Source: Halosegnis marinus
GTDB taxonomy: Archaea > Halobacteriota > Halobacteria > Halobacteriales > Haloarculaceae
DNA: 64,000 bases
Reading direction: 5' to 3'
NCBI RefSeq assembly: GCF_029338355.1
Contig: NZ_CP119802.1
Coordinates: 372,001 to 436,000, forward strand
The notes under the pieces were generated by a model. It saw only the letters and a program-made list of their open reading frames with translations. It was not told the DNA's origin and searched no databases. Position numbers and translations under genes: made by a program. The stretch's first letter is position 1, and the number at the start of each line of letters is the position of its first letter. This document shows, piece by piece, positions 51,239-60,493 of this stretch.

Positions 51239-51670
51239 GTGCACGACAGCCACTACGCGAAGCTCGAACGGATGTACCTCGACTCCCCCATGAGCGAGGA
51301 CTACGACGCCGACATCTCCATCGGCGAGGGCGAGGCCGAGGTCCGCCTCCCCGTCAAGGAGAAGCAGTTCCACGCCGCCGGCGCGGTCCACGGCTCGGTG
51401 TACTTCAAGGCGCTCGACGACGCCGCCTTCTTCGCCGCGAACTCGCTGGTCGAGGACGTCTTCGTGTTGACGACGAACTTCAACATCCACCTCACCCGGC
51501 CCGTCTCCGAGGGGACGGTTCGCGCCGAGGGCCGGGTCGTCAACGACCACCCGCGCCAGCGCATCGCCGAGGCCGTCGCGTACGACGACGACGGGAACCA
51601 GCTGGCCCGCGGCTCGGGCACCTTCGTGGAGTCGAGCGTCGAGCTGACGCCCGACATCGGCTACGAGTAG
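51239..51670 (+). CDS. PaaI-type acyl-CoA thioesterase
   Basis: A 143-residue hot-dog thioesterase. The core segment AAGAVHGSVYFKALDDAAFFAANS is the PaaI-like active helix, with the catalytic Asp in KALDDAAF, and LTTNFNIHLTRPVSEGTV is the following strand. It starts with GTG at 51239. Its substrate (phenylacetyl-CoA or another) is unknown; there is no paa operon here. Confidence 0.88.
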   Translation: MHDSHYAKLERMYLDSPMSEDYDADISIGEGEAEVRLPVKEKQFHAAGAVHGSVYFKALDDAAFFAANSLVEDVFVLTTNFNIHLTRPVSEGTVRAEGRVVNDHPRQRIAEAVAYDDDGNQLARGSGTFVESSVELTPDIGYE

Positions 51671-52291
51671 CTACCGGGTCATCGCCGCGCCGAGCCCGAG
51701 CGTCCCGAGGAACAGCGCCCCCGTCGCGGCGAGCAGGCCGCGGGCGAGCGCGTCCGAGGCGAGCGGCCCGACCGCGCCCGCGCCGACGGCGACCGTGGCG
51801 GCGCACAACAGCGCCGTCGCCCCGGCTCCGGCCGCGAGCGCCACCGGCCCGGCGAGCGACCGCCCCTCGGTCGTCGCGGACGCCGGCGCGGGCCGCGAGA
51901 CGTACGCCAGCCCCGAGAGCCCCAGTTCGTTCGCGGAGTGGTAGCGCTCGACCGTGCGGCGGGCGTCGGCGCCCGCGGGGTCGGTCGCCCACCAGTAGAC
52001 GACGAGGTACTCGAAGTGGTCGGCGAGCACGCCCAGCCGCGCGGTCACCGAGGGGACGTGTGCGGCGTCGAGCAGGACGACCCCGACCGCGCCGTCCACG
52101 ACCACGTCGCCGACGAGCGAGCCGCGGGTGCGCTCGACGACGGCCCGCTCCCACGGCGTCCCCGCGTCGGCGTTCAGGTCGGCGTCCAGCCGGGCACGGA
52201 CCGCGCGGGCACCGCCCGTCGTCCCGGGGGACGGCTCCCACGCCCGCAGCGAGGCGACGACCCGTTCGAACGTCTCGCCGCCGGCGCTCAC
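51671..52291 (-). CDS. Unknown membrane-anchored protein in a response-regulator operon
   Basis: A 206-residue protein: about 150 soluble residues (an LRAWEPSPGTTGG start, a V-rich core, and a YWWATDPAG segment), then two hydrophobic C-terminal helices (VALAAGAGATALLCAATVAV, LLAATGALFLGTLGLG). It starts with GTG at 52291, overlapping the upstream stop (GTGA). Encoded with the HalX regulator (52788) and the 52288 protein in one coupled operon. I recognise no family; it may be a membrane output or sensor partner. Confidence 0.7.
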   Translation of the reverse strand: MSAGGETFERVVASLRAWEPSPGTTGGARAVRARLDADLNADAGTPWERAVVERTRGSLVGDVVVDGAVGVVLLDAAHVPSVTARLGVLADHFEYLVVYWWATDPAGADARRTVERYHSANELGLSGLAYVSRPAPASATTEGRSLAGPVALAAGAGATALLCAATVAVGAGAVGPLASDALARGLLAATGALFLGTLGLGAAMTR

Positions 52292-52791
52292 GCTCCCTCG
52301 ACCGCCCGTGTCCCGACGGTCGGCTCCTCGCCGTCGGGGGTCACGACGTCGTCGACCGCGCGGCCGAGGATGCGCCGCGTGCGGGCGTCGGCGTCGGGGC
52401 CGAGCGAGAACCACGCCCTCGCCCCGCGCTCGCGGACCCGCTGTGTGAGGACGTACAGCAGGCGATAGGCGCCCTGAACGTCGCCGGCGAGCGCCGTGGC
52501 GGGCGCGGCGAGCCACAGCCGGTCGGCGCCCTCGGCGAGCGCCGCGAGGCCGGCCTCCCCGACGGCCGGCACCGTCCGCTCGGCCACGGTTCGCGCCTCG
52601 ATGCCGTCCGGCACCGGGCCGTCCGCGGCGACGACGAGCGGCTTCGGCCCGTCGAGCGCGGCGTACTCGGCCGCGAGCGTTCCCGGGTCGTCGGGCAGCA
52701 GGACGGCCGGTCGGTCCCCCTCGGCGAGCCGCGGGAGCACGTACTCGCGGCGGCGGTCGGGGGGACCGACGACGAGCGCGACCCGGCTCAC
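52288..52791 (-). CDS. Unknown soluble protein in a response-regulator operon, 167 aa
   Basis: Starts with GTG at 52791 (SRVALVVGPPDRRREYV), a beta strand plus a glycine loop resembling a P-loop NTPase start but without GKT. Alternating VLLP, VVAADG and LWLAAPAT strands give an alpha/beta fold like a RecA/KaiC-type remnant, similar to haloarchaeal HTR-like proteins. GTGA overlap joins it to the HalX regulator. Function unknown. Confidence 0.68.
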   Translation of the reverse strand: MSRVALVVGPPDRRREYVLPRLAEGDRPAVLLPDDPGTLAAEYAALDGPKPLVVAADGPVPDGIEARTVAERTVPAVGEAGLAALAEGADRLWLAAPATALAGDVQGAYRLLYVLTQRVRERGARAWFSLGPDADARTRRILGRAVDDVVTPDGEEPTVGTRAVEGA

Positions 52792-53357
52792 GCGTCGCCA
52801 CCCCGGAGGACGGCGGCGAGGTCGTCGTCGTCGAGGTCGCCGCCCGCGTCGAACAGGTCGGCGTCGAGCGCCGCGAACTCGGCTTCGAGTTCGGCGTACG
52901 CCTCGGAGCCGGCCAGTTCGCTCGCGGGAACGTGTTCCTCCAGGGTCGCGAGCTTCGCCGCGAGCGCGTAGTGGCGGCGGAGGCGGTCGTCGTACGCGCC
53001 GCGGGCCGCGAGCCGCGAGACGGCCTCGCGGAGGTCCGCGCGCGGCACGGGCTTGTAGAGGTACTCGTCGAACGGCATCCCGGCGAGGTCGAGGTCGGGT
53101 TCCACCGCCGTGACCATCGCCACCGGCACGTCGATTCCGCGGTCGCGGAGCGCGCCGAGCGTCTCCCCGCCGCTCAGCTCCGGCATCATCCGGTCGAGCA
53201 ACACGACGTCGTGGCCGTCGTAGGCCTCCAGCGCCGCGGTCCCGTCGGCGACGACGGTCACCTCGTGGTGCTCGCGGAGCCACGAGGCGTACAGCGTCGC
53301 CAGCCCCTCCTCGTCCTCGGCGAGCAACACCCGGGCTCCGGGGCCGTTCGTGGACAT
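52788..53357 (-). CDS. Response regulator with HalX domain, operon copy
   Basis: A 189-residue paralogue of the 43672 regulator, with receiver acids E14-D15-E16, phosphoacceptor D55 (VVLLDRMMPE), the KPVPR lysine and a C-terminal HalX domain (RRHYALAAKLATLEEH, ELAGSEAYAEL). A leaderless start is supported by a TATA box at 53381-53388. First gene of a coupled operon with two proteins of unknown function, divergent from thrS. No kinase is adjacent. Confidence 0.9.
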   Translation of the reverse strand: MSTNGPGARVLLAEDEEGLATLYASWLREHHEVTVVADGTAALEAYDGHDVVLLDRMMPELSGGETLGALRDRGIDVPVAMVTAVEPDLDLAGMPFDEYLYKPVPRADLREAVSRLAARGAYDDRLRRHYALAAKLATLEEHVPASELAGSEAYAELEAEFAALDADLFDAGGDLDDDDLAAVLRGGDA

Positions 53358-53380
53358 GGTTCGGCGTTGTCATGCGGGGA

Positions 53381-53388
53381 GTATAAAC
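53381..53388 (-). promoter_or_regulatory. TATA box for the HalX operon
   Basis: On the minus strand this reads GTTTATAC, about 27 nt upstream of the ATG at 53357. Confidence 0.65.
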
Positions 53389-53398
53389 ACGGGCGGGC

Positions 53399-53417
53399 GT
53401 TCTCTCGCGGGGAGAAC
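53399..53417. repeat. Inverted repeat in the divergent HalX-thrS promoter
   Basis: GTTCTC (53399-53404) and GAGAAC (53412-53417) flank a 7-nt centre. Its placement upstream of the HalX TATA box suits a regulator site. Confidence 0.5.
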
Positions 53418-53458
53418 GGGTCGTGCCATTTACTACCACACGCCGCGGTCTCTAAACG

Positions 53459-53464
53459 CTTATA
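53459..53464 (+). promoter_or_regulatory. TATA box for thrS
   Basis: CTTATA, centred 27 nt before the ATG at 53489. A 6-bp inverted repeat (TCTCCG/CGGAGA, 53470-53487) lies between it and the ATG. Confidence 0.65.
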
Positions 53465-53488
53465 CGGCGTCTCCGGCTTCACGGAGAT

Positions 53489-55414
53489 ATGAGCGAGGTC
53501 ACGGTCACGCTGCCCGACGGCTCCGAACTCTCCGTCCCGGAGGGGTCGTCCGTCGAGGACGTGGCCTACGAGATCGGTCCCGGACTCGGGGCCGACACGG
53601 TCGCGGGCGTCGTCAACGGCGAACTCGTGGACAAGGTCGACCCGGTCGCGGACGGCGACCGCGTCGTCATCGTCACCGACCAGTCCGACGAGTACCTGCA
53701 GGTGCTGCGCCACTCCGCGGCCCACGTGTTCGCACAGGCGCTCCAGCGCCTCTTCCCCGAGGCGAAGCTCACCATCGGCCCGCCGACGGACGACGGCTTC
53801 TACTACGACGTGACCGAGGTCGACCTCGACGAGAGCGACCTCGACGAGATAGAGTCGGAGATGGAGTCGATACTCGACGCCGACTACGCCATCGAGCGGG
53901 TCGAGCGCTCCCGCGAGGCGGCGCTCGACCTGTACGCGGACAACGAGTACAAGCGGGACATCCTGAACACGGAGGCAGCCGACGAGGACACGGTCTCCTT
54001 CTACGTGCAGGACGACTGGCAGGACCTCTGTCAGGGCCCGCACGTCGACTCGACGGGGGAGATCGGCGCGGTGAAGCTGCTCAACATCTCGGCGTCGTAC
54101 TGGCGCGGCGACGAGGAGAACGACACGCTGACGCGGGTGTACGGGACGGCCTTCGGGTCGGAGTCGGCCCTGGAGGAGTTCCTGGACATGCGCGAGGAGG
54201 CGAAGGAGCGCGACCACCGGAAGCTCGGACAGGAGATGGACCTCTTCTCCATCGACGAGACGACCGGCCCGGGGCTCCCGCTGTACCACCCGGCCGGCAA
54301 GACGGTGCTCCGCGAGCTCTCCGAGTTCGCCGGCCGGCTCAACCGGGAGGCGGGCTACGAGGAGGTCGAGACCCCGCACCTGTTCCGCACGGAGCTGTGG
54401 AAGAAGTCCGGCCACTACGATAACTACGTCGACGACATGTTCCTCCTCGACGTGAACGACGAGGAGTACGGGCTGAAACCGATGAACTGCCCGGGCCACG
54501 CGACCATCTTCGACCAGTCGAACTGGTCGTACCGCGACTTCCCGGTTCGCTACTTCGAGAACGGGAAGGTGTACCGGAAGGAACAGCGGGGGGAGCTCTC
54601 GGGGCTCTCCCGCGTCTGGTCGTTCACCATCGACGACGGCCACCTGTTCGTCCGGCCGGACCAGATCCGTGCGGAGATCGAGCAGGTCATCGAACTCATC
54701 TTCGAGGTGGTGGAGACGCTGGGACTCGACGTGGAGGTCGCGCTCGCCACCCGGCCCGAGAAGTCCGTCGGCTCCGACGAGATATGGGAGCAGGCGGAGT
54801 CGCAGCTGCGCGACGTCCTCGACTCGGGCGGCTACGAGTACGACATCGAGGACGGCGACGGCGCGTTCTACGGGCCGAAGATCGACTTCGGGTTCGAGGA
54901 CGCGCTCGGCCGGGTCTGGGACGGGCCGACCGTCCAGCTCGACTTCAACATGCCCGAGCGGTTCGACCTCTCGTACACCGGCGAGGACAACGAGGAACAC
55001 CGTCCGGTCATGATACACCGCGCGCTGTACGGCTCCTACGAGCGCTTCTTCATGGTTCTCATCGAGCACTTCGACGGGAACTTCCCGACGTGGCTCGCGC
55101 CCGAGCAGGTGCGTATCCTCCCCATCTCGGACGACCAACTCGGCTACGCCCACCGCGTGAAGAACGAACTCGGCGACCACCGCATCGAGGTGGACGACCG
55201 GGACTGGACCATCGGACGGAAGATACGCGCCGGCCACGACGACCGCGTCCCGTACATGCTCGTCGTCGGCGGGAACGAGGCGGAGGCGGGCACCGTCTCC
55301 GTGCGCGACCGCTTCGAGAACGAGGCGAACGACGTCGACCCCGAGGCGTTCCGCGACCACCTCGACGAGGAAATCGCCGAACGGACCATCGAACCGGACT
55401 TCCTCGCCGAGTAA
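53489..55414 (+). CDS. thrS: Threonyl-tRNA synthetase
   Basis: Charges tRNA-Thr. A 641-residue protein of the bacterial-type architecture with an N-terminal TGS domain (1-60), the editing-like N2 domain with [11 protein letters not shown] and DDGFYYD, the class II catalytic domain (motif 1 around NREAGYEEV, zinc-binding NCPGH, motif 3 GSYERF), and the anticodon-binding C-terminus ([15 protein letters not shown]). The bacterial-style N2 domain is a mark of lateral acquisition common in haloarchaea. Leaderless promoter. Confidence 0.96.
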   Translation: MSEVTVTLPDGSELSVPEGSSVEDVAYEIGPGLGADTVAGVVNGELVDKVDPVADGDRVVIVTDQSDEYLQVLRHSAAHVFAQALQRLFPEAKLTIGPPTDDGFYYDVTEVDLDESDLDEIESEMESILDADYAIERVERSREAALDLYADNEYKRDILNTEAADEDTVSFYVQDDWQDLCQGPHVDSTGEIGAVKLLNISASYWRGDEENDTLTRVYGTAFGSESALEEFLDMREEAKERDHRKLGQEMDLFSIDETTGPGLPLYHPAGKTVLRELSEFAGRLNREAGYEEVETPHLFRTELWKKSGHYDNYVDDMFLLDVNDEEYGLKPMNCPGHATIFDQSNWSYRDFPVRYFENGKVYRKEQRGELSGLSRVWSFTIDDGHLFVRPDQIRAEIEQVIELIFEVVETLGLDVEVALATRPEKSVGSDEIWEQAESQLRDVLDSGGYEYDIEDGDGAFYGPKIDFGFEDALGRVWDGPTVQLDFNMPERFDLSYTGEDNEEHRPVMIHRALYGSYERFFMVLIEHFDGNFPTWLAPEQVRILPISDDQLGYAHRVKNELGDHRIEVDDRDWTIGRKIRAGHDDRVPYMLVVGGNEAEAGTVSVRDRFENEANDVDPEAFRDHLDEEIAERTIEPDFLAE

Positions 55415-55423
55415 GGGGCCGCG

Positions 55424-56449
55424 CTACTCCGTGTCCCACTCCACCTCGGTCGCCCCCTCCGTCTCGCGGAGGATGAACGGGCCGATGGAGAGGGTGTGTT
55501 TCGTCACCGTCGCGATGCGGAGCACGTAGGCGAGCAGGATGACGAACGGCGCGACGGCGACCACGACGCCGACGAGCACCGCCGCCACCACGAGGTCGAC
55601 GCCCGCGACGACGCCGTACGCCGTGCGGTCGAAGAAGCCGACCATGAACACGGAGACGACGAGCGCCGGGAGCGCGGCCGTGAGGATTGCCCGCGAGAGG
55701 TTGATGAGCTCCCACTGGAAGTAGAGCGTCTTGAAGTGCTCGCGGGCGGGGCCGAACAGCCGCAGCACGTCGGTGAGGCGGTCCAGCGCCGCGCGCCCCT
55801 CGTCGGTGAGGTCGTCGCCGTACTCGGCGTCGATGCGCCGCGCCGCGAACACCTTCCACGAGTAGTTGAAGTCGAGCGCGGCGGCCACCACGTCGAACTC
55901 GCCGAAGGTGGCGCCGTCGAGCGAGTCGGCCACCCGGTCGGCGTTGCCGACGAGGCTGTCGGTGAGGTCCGCGACCGCCCGCCCCGCGTCGGAGCCGTCG
56001 CCGACGGTCGCCCGGAGGTCGCGGGCCCGCTCGCCCGCCACCTGGACGAACGCGCGGAGGAACTGCGCGGGGCGGGCCGGCGCGACCGGGGCTTCGAGCA
56101 GGTCCGCGGCGTCGTCGCGAAAGGACATCGCCCCCTCCATGCGCTCGCGCTGGTCGCCGACGGCGCCCAGTTCCTGCGAGAGGACGAGCTGGTTCAGCGT
56201 CAGGACGAGCGTGACGCCGGTGATGGTGGCCGTGAGCAGGCCCTGGAACACCGTGTCCACGGAGTCGGAGTTACGGAGCGTGTCGGCGACGCCGGGGGCG
56301 AGGGCGGCGGCGACGCCGAGCGAGAGGAACACCGCGAGCAACAACACCCCGGCGACCACCCGCCGGTCGGCGTTCATCAGGAGCCACAGCTTCCAGCGGC
56401 TCTCGTCGGCGCGCTCGCGCAAGGTGTCGCTCGGCGCGTCGTCGGTCAT
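55424..56449 (-). CDS. Conserved membrane protein, 341 aa
   Basis: Four helices: two near the N-terminus (VAGVLLLAVFLSLGVAAAL; VFQGLLTATITGVTLVLTL) and two in the C-terminal third (AALPALVVSVFMVGFF; VVAAVLVGVVVAVAPFVILLAYVL). A long soluble middle part has NYSWKVFAARRID and a LFGPAREHFKTLYFQWEL segment. The topology resembles bestrophin or stress-sensing channels only loosely. Encoded 40 nt downstream of pspA in the same direction. Function unknown; membrane stress is a guess from the neighbour. Confidence 0.8.
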   Translation of the reverse strand: MTDDAPSDTLRERADESRWKLWLLMNADRRVVAGVLLLAVFLSLGVAAALAPGVADTLRNSDSVDTVFQGLLTATITGVTLVLTLNQLVLSQELGAVGDQRERMEGAMSFRDDAADLLEAPVAPARPAQFLRAFVQVAGERARDLRATVGDGSDAGRAVADLTDSLVGNADRVADSLDGATFGEFDVVAAALDFNYSWKVFAARRIDAEYGDDLTDEGRAALDRLTDVLRLFGPAREHFKTLYFQWELINLSRAILTAALPALVVSVFMVGFFDRTAYGVVAGVDLVVAAVLVGVVVAVAPFVILLAYVLRIATVTKHTLSIGPFILRETEGATEVEWDTE

Positions 56450-56489
56450 GGCTCCCGTTCACGAGCGCGGGACAAAAAGACGCGGCCGG

Positions 56490-57299
56490 TCAGCTCTCCG
56501 TCTCCTCCTCCTCCTTCAGCTCCGCGAGTTCGGACTCGACCTCGGGGTCCGCGGCCTCCGGCTCCGGCTCGCTCTCCGCGTCCGCCTCGGCCTCGGGCGC
56601 CGACTTCCCCTCCTGCTGGCGGAGCGTCTCCAGTTCGGCCTCTATCTCGGTGTCGCGCCGGCCCTGCCCGAGCGCCTTGTCTATCTCGTCCTCGTCGTCG
56701 AAGGCGTTGTCGAACGCGCCGGTCGATTCGAGCTCGTCCATCGCGGCGGCGCGCGCCTCCATGTCCTCGGTCCGGTCGCGCGCGCGCTCGATGGAGCGGC
56801 TCACGTCCTCCATCTCGTCGCCCGCGCCGGTCATCGCCTCGGAGACGCGCGCGCTGGCCTCCGCGGCCTCGTAGCGCGCCTTCATCGTCTCCTTCTCGGT
56901 GCGGAACCGCTCGATCTGGCTCTGGAGCTCGTCCTTCTTCTCGACGAGGTTGTCCTGCGTGTTCTGGAGGTCCGCGATCTGCGTCTCCAGCTCCTCTATC
57001 TGGGACATCTTCTGTTTCTTCTTCTCCAGCGCCTGTCGCGCGAGGTCCTCGCGGTCCTGGCGGACGGCCTCGCGGGCCTGCTCGTTGTGCTTCTCGACGT
57101 TCTCCTCCAGCCGGCGCTTCTGTATCTCCAGGCGTTTCTTCTGGGTGGTGAGGTCGGCGATACCCCGTTTCACGTTCTGGAGTTCGTCGCGCATCTGCTC
57201 GTAGGAGTAGTCGAGCTGCTCGTTCGGGTCCTCCGCGCTGGAGATGAGCGCGTTGAGCTTCGAGCGGACCACGTACGAGGCGCGAGAGAGGATTCCCAT
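56490..57299 (-). CDS. pspA: PspA/IM30 family membrane-stress protein
   Basis: A 269-residue PspA-like protein: an amphipathic N-terminus (MGILSRASYVVRSKLNALI), the DPNEQLDYSYEQM motif of IM30/Vipp1, and a long coiled coil to about residue 190. The last ~80 residues are an acidic, low-complexity tail unlike bacterial PspA. It binds and shields damaged membranes. The TATA box at 57322-57330 lies about 28 nt ahead of the ATG. Confidence 0.92.
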   Translation of the reverse strand: MGILSRASYVVRSKLNALISSAEDPNEQLDYSYEQMRDELQNVKRGIADLTTQKKRLEIQKRRLEENVEKHNEQAREAVRQDREDLARQALEKKKQKMSQIEELETQIADLQNTQDNLVEKKDELQSQIERFRTEKETMKARYEAAEASARVSEAMTGAGDEMEDVSRSIERARDRTEDMEARAAAMDELESTGAFDNAFDDEDEIDKALGQGRRDTEIEAELETLRQQEGKSAPEAEADAESEPEPEAADPEVESELAELKEEEETES

Positions 57300-57321
57300 A
57301 CCTACTGATACGACGGCGCAC

Positions 57322-57330
57322 CCTTAAAAT
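57322..57330 (-). promoter_or_regulatory. TATA box for pspA
   Basis: On the minus strand this reads ATTTTAAGG, about 28 nt upstream of the pspA ATG. Confidence 0.6.
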
Positions 57331-57348
57331 CTGAGCCGTTCGTGCGCG

Positions 57349-58995
57349 TCAGCTCCGCCAGTACGACCGGGTGAGCAGGACGAGCACGGGGAGGATCTCC
57401 AGCCGGCCGATCCACATCAGGAACACCATCAGCAGCTTCGACGTGGCCGGGAAGTCCAGGTAGGAGTTCATCGGGCCGGCCACGCCGAATCCCGGCCCGA
57501 CGTTGCCGACCGTGGAGGCGGCGGCGGCCATCCCCTCGAACGCCGAGATGTCGTAGCCGACGCGCGCCGCGTCGAGCATGATGAGCGCCGCGCCGACGCC
57601 GAAGCACAGCATGTAGACGAGGGTGAACGCCTGAATCCCGCGGACTGCGTCCTCGTCGATGGGTTGGCCGCCGAGGCGGACCGGCGCGACCGCCTCGGGG
57701 TGGACCGAGGTGAACAGCTCCCGCTTGACGCTCTTGATTATCACCACCCAGCGGACGATCTTGATGCCCCCGCCCGTGGAGCCGGCCGAGCCGCCGACGA
57801 ACATGGCGAACAACAGGAGGTACTGGAGGGGCTGTGACCACGCGTTGAAGTCGATGCTGGCGTAGCCGGTGGTCGTTATCATCGCGAGCGCCTGGAAGAC
57901 GGCGTGGCGGAGTGACGCCTCGGCGTTGCCCGGGATAGCGCCGTAGGGCTCGCGGAACGCGGCGGAGGCGGGCTCGATGCCCCCGGTGAACAGCACGCCG
58001 GCGATGACGGCCGTGAACACGCCGATGACGCCCATGTACGCGCGGAACTCCGTGTCCCGAAGGAGGGCGCGGGGGTTGCCGCCCACGAACCGCCAGGTCA
58101 GCGCGAAGTTCACGCCGGCCGCGAACATGAACGGGACGATGAGCCACTGGACGGCCGCGGAGAACGCCTCGATGGAGCGGGCCTCGGGCGAGAAGCCGCC
58201 GGTCGGCATCGTCGTCAGCCCGTGGGCGATGGCGTTGTACGCCGCGGCGGCGTGGTCCGTGCCGGCCGCCAGCCCGTCCATGTTGGGCGCGAGGCCGCCG
58301 AGGTGGAAGCCGAACAGCAGCAGCATCTCCAGTAAGGTGATGGCGGCGTAGACGAGCCACAGCGCGCGCGCCGTCTCCGCGATGCGGGGCGTGAGCTTCT
58401 CGATGCCGGGCCCCGGCGCCTCGGCGTCCATCAGCTGTGCGCCGCCGACCGAGAGCTCCGGGAGGATGGCGACGGCGAGGACGACGATACCCATCCCGCC
58501 GAGCCACTGGCTGAGCTGTCGCCACATGAGGAGCGCGTGCGAGTGGCGCTCGAACGAGATGGAGCCCATCACCGTCGCGCCGGTCGTCGTGAAGCCGGAC
58601 ATCGACTCGAACAGCGCGTTCACCGGGTTCGCGAGGGTGCTCTCGGTCCCCATCCCCGCGAGCAGGTAGGGGAGGGTTCCGACGAGCGCGACGGTGAGCC
58701 AGGTCAGCGCGACCATCAGGAGCGCCTCGCGCGGGCCGAGGTCGGGGTCGGGGTCGATTCGCTCGACGGCGAAGCCGAACAGGAAGGTGGCGGCCCCGGC
58801 GACGGCGAAGACGGCCACGTCCTCGCCGTACAGCAGGGCGACGACGAGCGGGACGACCAGCGCGACGGAGAGGTACTTGACGACGCGGCCGGTCAGGGCG
58901 ACGCTGGTCCGCCAGTCGACGCGGAGCCGGGGGCCGCCGTCCCCGACGAGCGGTAGCTTCGACACGTCCGGCGACAGCCGTGGGTCGGCTATCAA
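57349..58995 (-). CDS. trkH: Trk potassium channel subunit TrkH, copy 1
   Basis: A K+ transporter of 548 residues with four pore-loop repeats: SGFTTTGATV (P1), TTMPTGGFSP (P2), MITTTGYASID (P3) and STVGNVGPGF (P4). The gating loop reads GSTGGGIK (405-412), as in canonical TrkH. The start is TTG at 58995, 14 nt after the trkH2 stop; a GTG at 58965 is an alternative. Third gene of trkA-trkH2-trkH1. It partners with TrkA in the cytoplasmic ring. Confidence 0.92.
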   Translation of the reverse strand: MIADPRLSPDVSKLPLVGDGGPRLRVDWRTSVALTGRVVKYLSVALVVPLVVALLYGEDVAVFAVAGAATFLFGFAVERIDPDPDLGPREALLMVALTWLTVALVGTLPYLLAGMGTESTLANPVNALFESMSGFTTTGATVMGSISFERHSHALLMWRQLSQWLGGMGIVVLAVAILPELSVGGAQLMDAEAPGPGIEKLTPRIAETARALWLVYAAITLLEMLLLFGFHLGGLAPNMDGLAAGTDHAAAAYNAIAHGLTTMPTGGFSPEARSIEAFSAAVQWLIVPFMFAAGVNFALTWRFVGGNPRALLRDTEFRAYMGVIGVFTAVIAGVLFTGGIEPASAAFREPYGAIPGNAEASLRHAVFQALAMITTTGYASIDFNAWSQPLQYLLLFAMFVGGSAGSTGGGIKIVRWVVIIKSVKRELFTSVHPEAVAPVRLGGQPIDEDAVRGIQAFTLVYMLCFGVGAALIMLDAARVGYDISAFEGMAAAASTVGNVGPGFGVAGPMNSYLDFPATSKLLMVFLMWIGRLEILPVLVLLTRSYWRS

Positions 58996-59008
58996 TCCAC
59001 CGTCTTCC

Positions 59009-60493
59009 CTACGACCGCCAGAAGTCCGGGGTCAGGAGGACGAGGACGGGGATTATCTCGATGCGACCCACCCACATCAGTACGACCATCGAGCCCTTCG
59101 TTATCGCCGGGAAGCCGGCGTAGCTCCCGTAAGGGCCGGCGTCGCCGAACGCCGGCCCGATGTTGAGGAAGGTGGAGGCGGCCGCGCCCATCGCCTCGAA
59201 CTCCCCGATACCCGTGCCGGCCCGCGAGGCGTCCACGACGACGAGGACGGTCAACAGCGTGAACACGACGATACCGAGCAGGACGTAGCCGTGGATGTCC
59301 CGGACGGTGGACTCGTCCACCACCTCGTCGCCGAGCCGCACCGGACGCACGGCCTCGGGGTGGAGTTCGACGAACAGCTCCCGGCGGAACGACTTCAGCA
59401 CGACGAGCCACCGAACCGTCTTTATCGAGCAGGTGGTGGAGCCGGCCATCCCCCCGACGAACATCGCGAGGAAGAGCAGGTGTTTGAGCGCGGGCGACCA
59501 GACGTTGAAGTCCGCGGAGGCGTAGCCGGTCGTCGTCAGTATCGAGACGACCTGGAAGAGGGCGTGGCGGAACGTCGATTCGACCGTGGGGAACGTGCCG
59601 TCGAGCGCGAGCACGACGGCGGCGACGGCGGTCGTCGCGGCGACGAGGCCGAGATAGACGCGGAACTCCTCGCTCCGCCGGAGCGGGCCCGCCCGGCCCT
59701 GCGTCAGCGCGTACAGCAGGACGAAGTTCGTCGCGCCGAGGAACATGAACAGGACGACGAGGTACTGGACGACCGGCTCGAACGCGCCGAGGCTCTCGGC
59801 CTCGGGGGAGAAGCCGGCCGTCGCCACCGTCGTCAGTGCGTGCGAGACGGCGTTGAACGGCCCCATGTTCGGCGCGAACCCGGCGTAGTGGAGCGCGAGC
59901 AGCAGGACCGTGAGCAGCACGGTGAGCCCGACGTACAGCGAGCCGAGGATGCGCGCCGTCTCCCCGATTCGGGGGGCGAGCTTCGTCACGTCCTCCGTGC
60001 GCGTCTCCGTCTCCATCAGGCGCGCGCCGCCGACCGAGAGCTGCGAGAGCAGGCCGACGGCGAGCACGAGGATACCGAGGCCGCCGAGCCACTGGAGGAG
60101 CTGGCGCCAGAACAGCAGCCCCTGCGGGTGGGCGTCGAAGTCCCCGATGACGGTCGCGCCGGTCGTCGTGATGCCCGACATCGACTCGAACAGCGCGTCG
60201 AGCGGCGAGGCGAACACGCCGGTCCCGACGAGCAGGAACGGGACGGTCCCGACGAGCGCGACGGCGAGCCACGTCGCCGAGACCATCAGGAACGCCTCGC
60301 GGGGGTAGAGGTCGTCGCGCGGCAGGCGTTCGAGCGCGACCCCGACGACGAGCGTGCCCGCCGCGGGCGCGAGGAAGGGGACGGGACTCTCGGCGTACAA
60401 CAGCGCGACGACGGCCGAGACCGCGAGCGGGGCGGCGAGCCCCTTCAGAACGGTTCCGGTGAGGCTGGCGCTGGTGCGCCAGTCGACTCTCAT
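59009..60493 (-). CDS. trkH: Trk potassium channel subunit TrkH, copy 2 (altered gating loop)
   Basis: A 494-residue TrkH paralogue: P1 SGITTTGATV, P2 TTVATAGFSP, P3 SILTTTGYASADF, P4 STFLNIGPAF. The gating loop is GSTTCSIK (351-358), with Thr-Cys-Ser in place of the usual Gly-Gly-Gly. The shorter N-terminus begins MRVDWRTSASL. The ATG overlaps the trkA stop (ATGA), so it is coupled to trkA. Confidence 0.93.
   Translation of the reverse strand: MRVDWRTSASLTGTVLKGLAAPLAVSAVVALLYAESPVPFLAPAAGTLVVGVALERLPRDDLYPREAFLMVSATWLAVALVGTVPFLLVGTGVFASPLDALFESMSGITTTGATVIGDFDAHPQGLLFWRQLLQWLGGLGILVLAVGLLSQLSVGGARLMETETRTEDVTKLAPRIGETARILGSLYVGLTVLLTVLLLALHYAGFAPNMGPFNAVSHALTTVATAGFSPEAESLGAFEPVVQYLVVLFMFLGATNFVLLYALTQGRAGPLRRSEEFRVYLGLVAATTAVAAVVLALDGTFPTVESTFRHALFQVVSILTTTGYASADFNVWSPALKHLLFLAMFVGGMAGSTTCSIKTVRWLVVLKSFRRELFVELHPEAVRPVRLGDEVVDESTVRDIHGYVLLGIVVFTLLTVLVVVDASRAGTGIGEFEAMGAAASTFLNIGPAFGDAGPYGSYAGFPAITKGSMVVLMWVGRIEIIPVLVLLTPDFWRS

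Noticed and set aside
53258-55360. 700-codon minus-strand frame opposite thrS
   Set aside because: Antisense shadow of threonyl-tRNA synthetase; Val/Arg/Asp-rich with no domain.
59821-59860. Loss of the selectivity filter in TrkH copy 2 (TAGF instead of TGGF)
   Set aside because: The filter Gly itself is kept; TAGF-type second pore loops are common in Trk/Ktr proteins.
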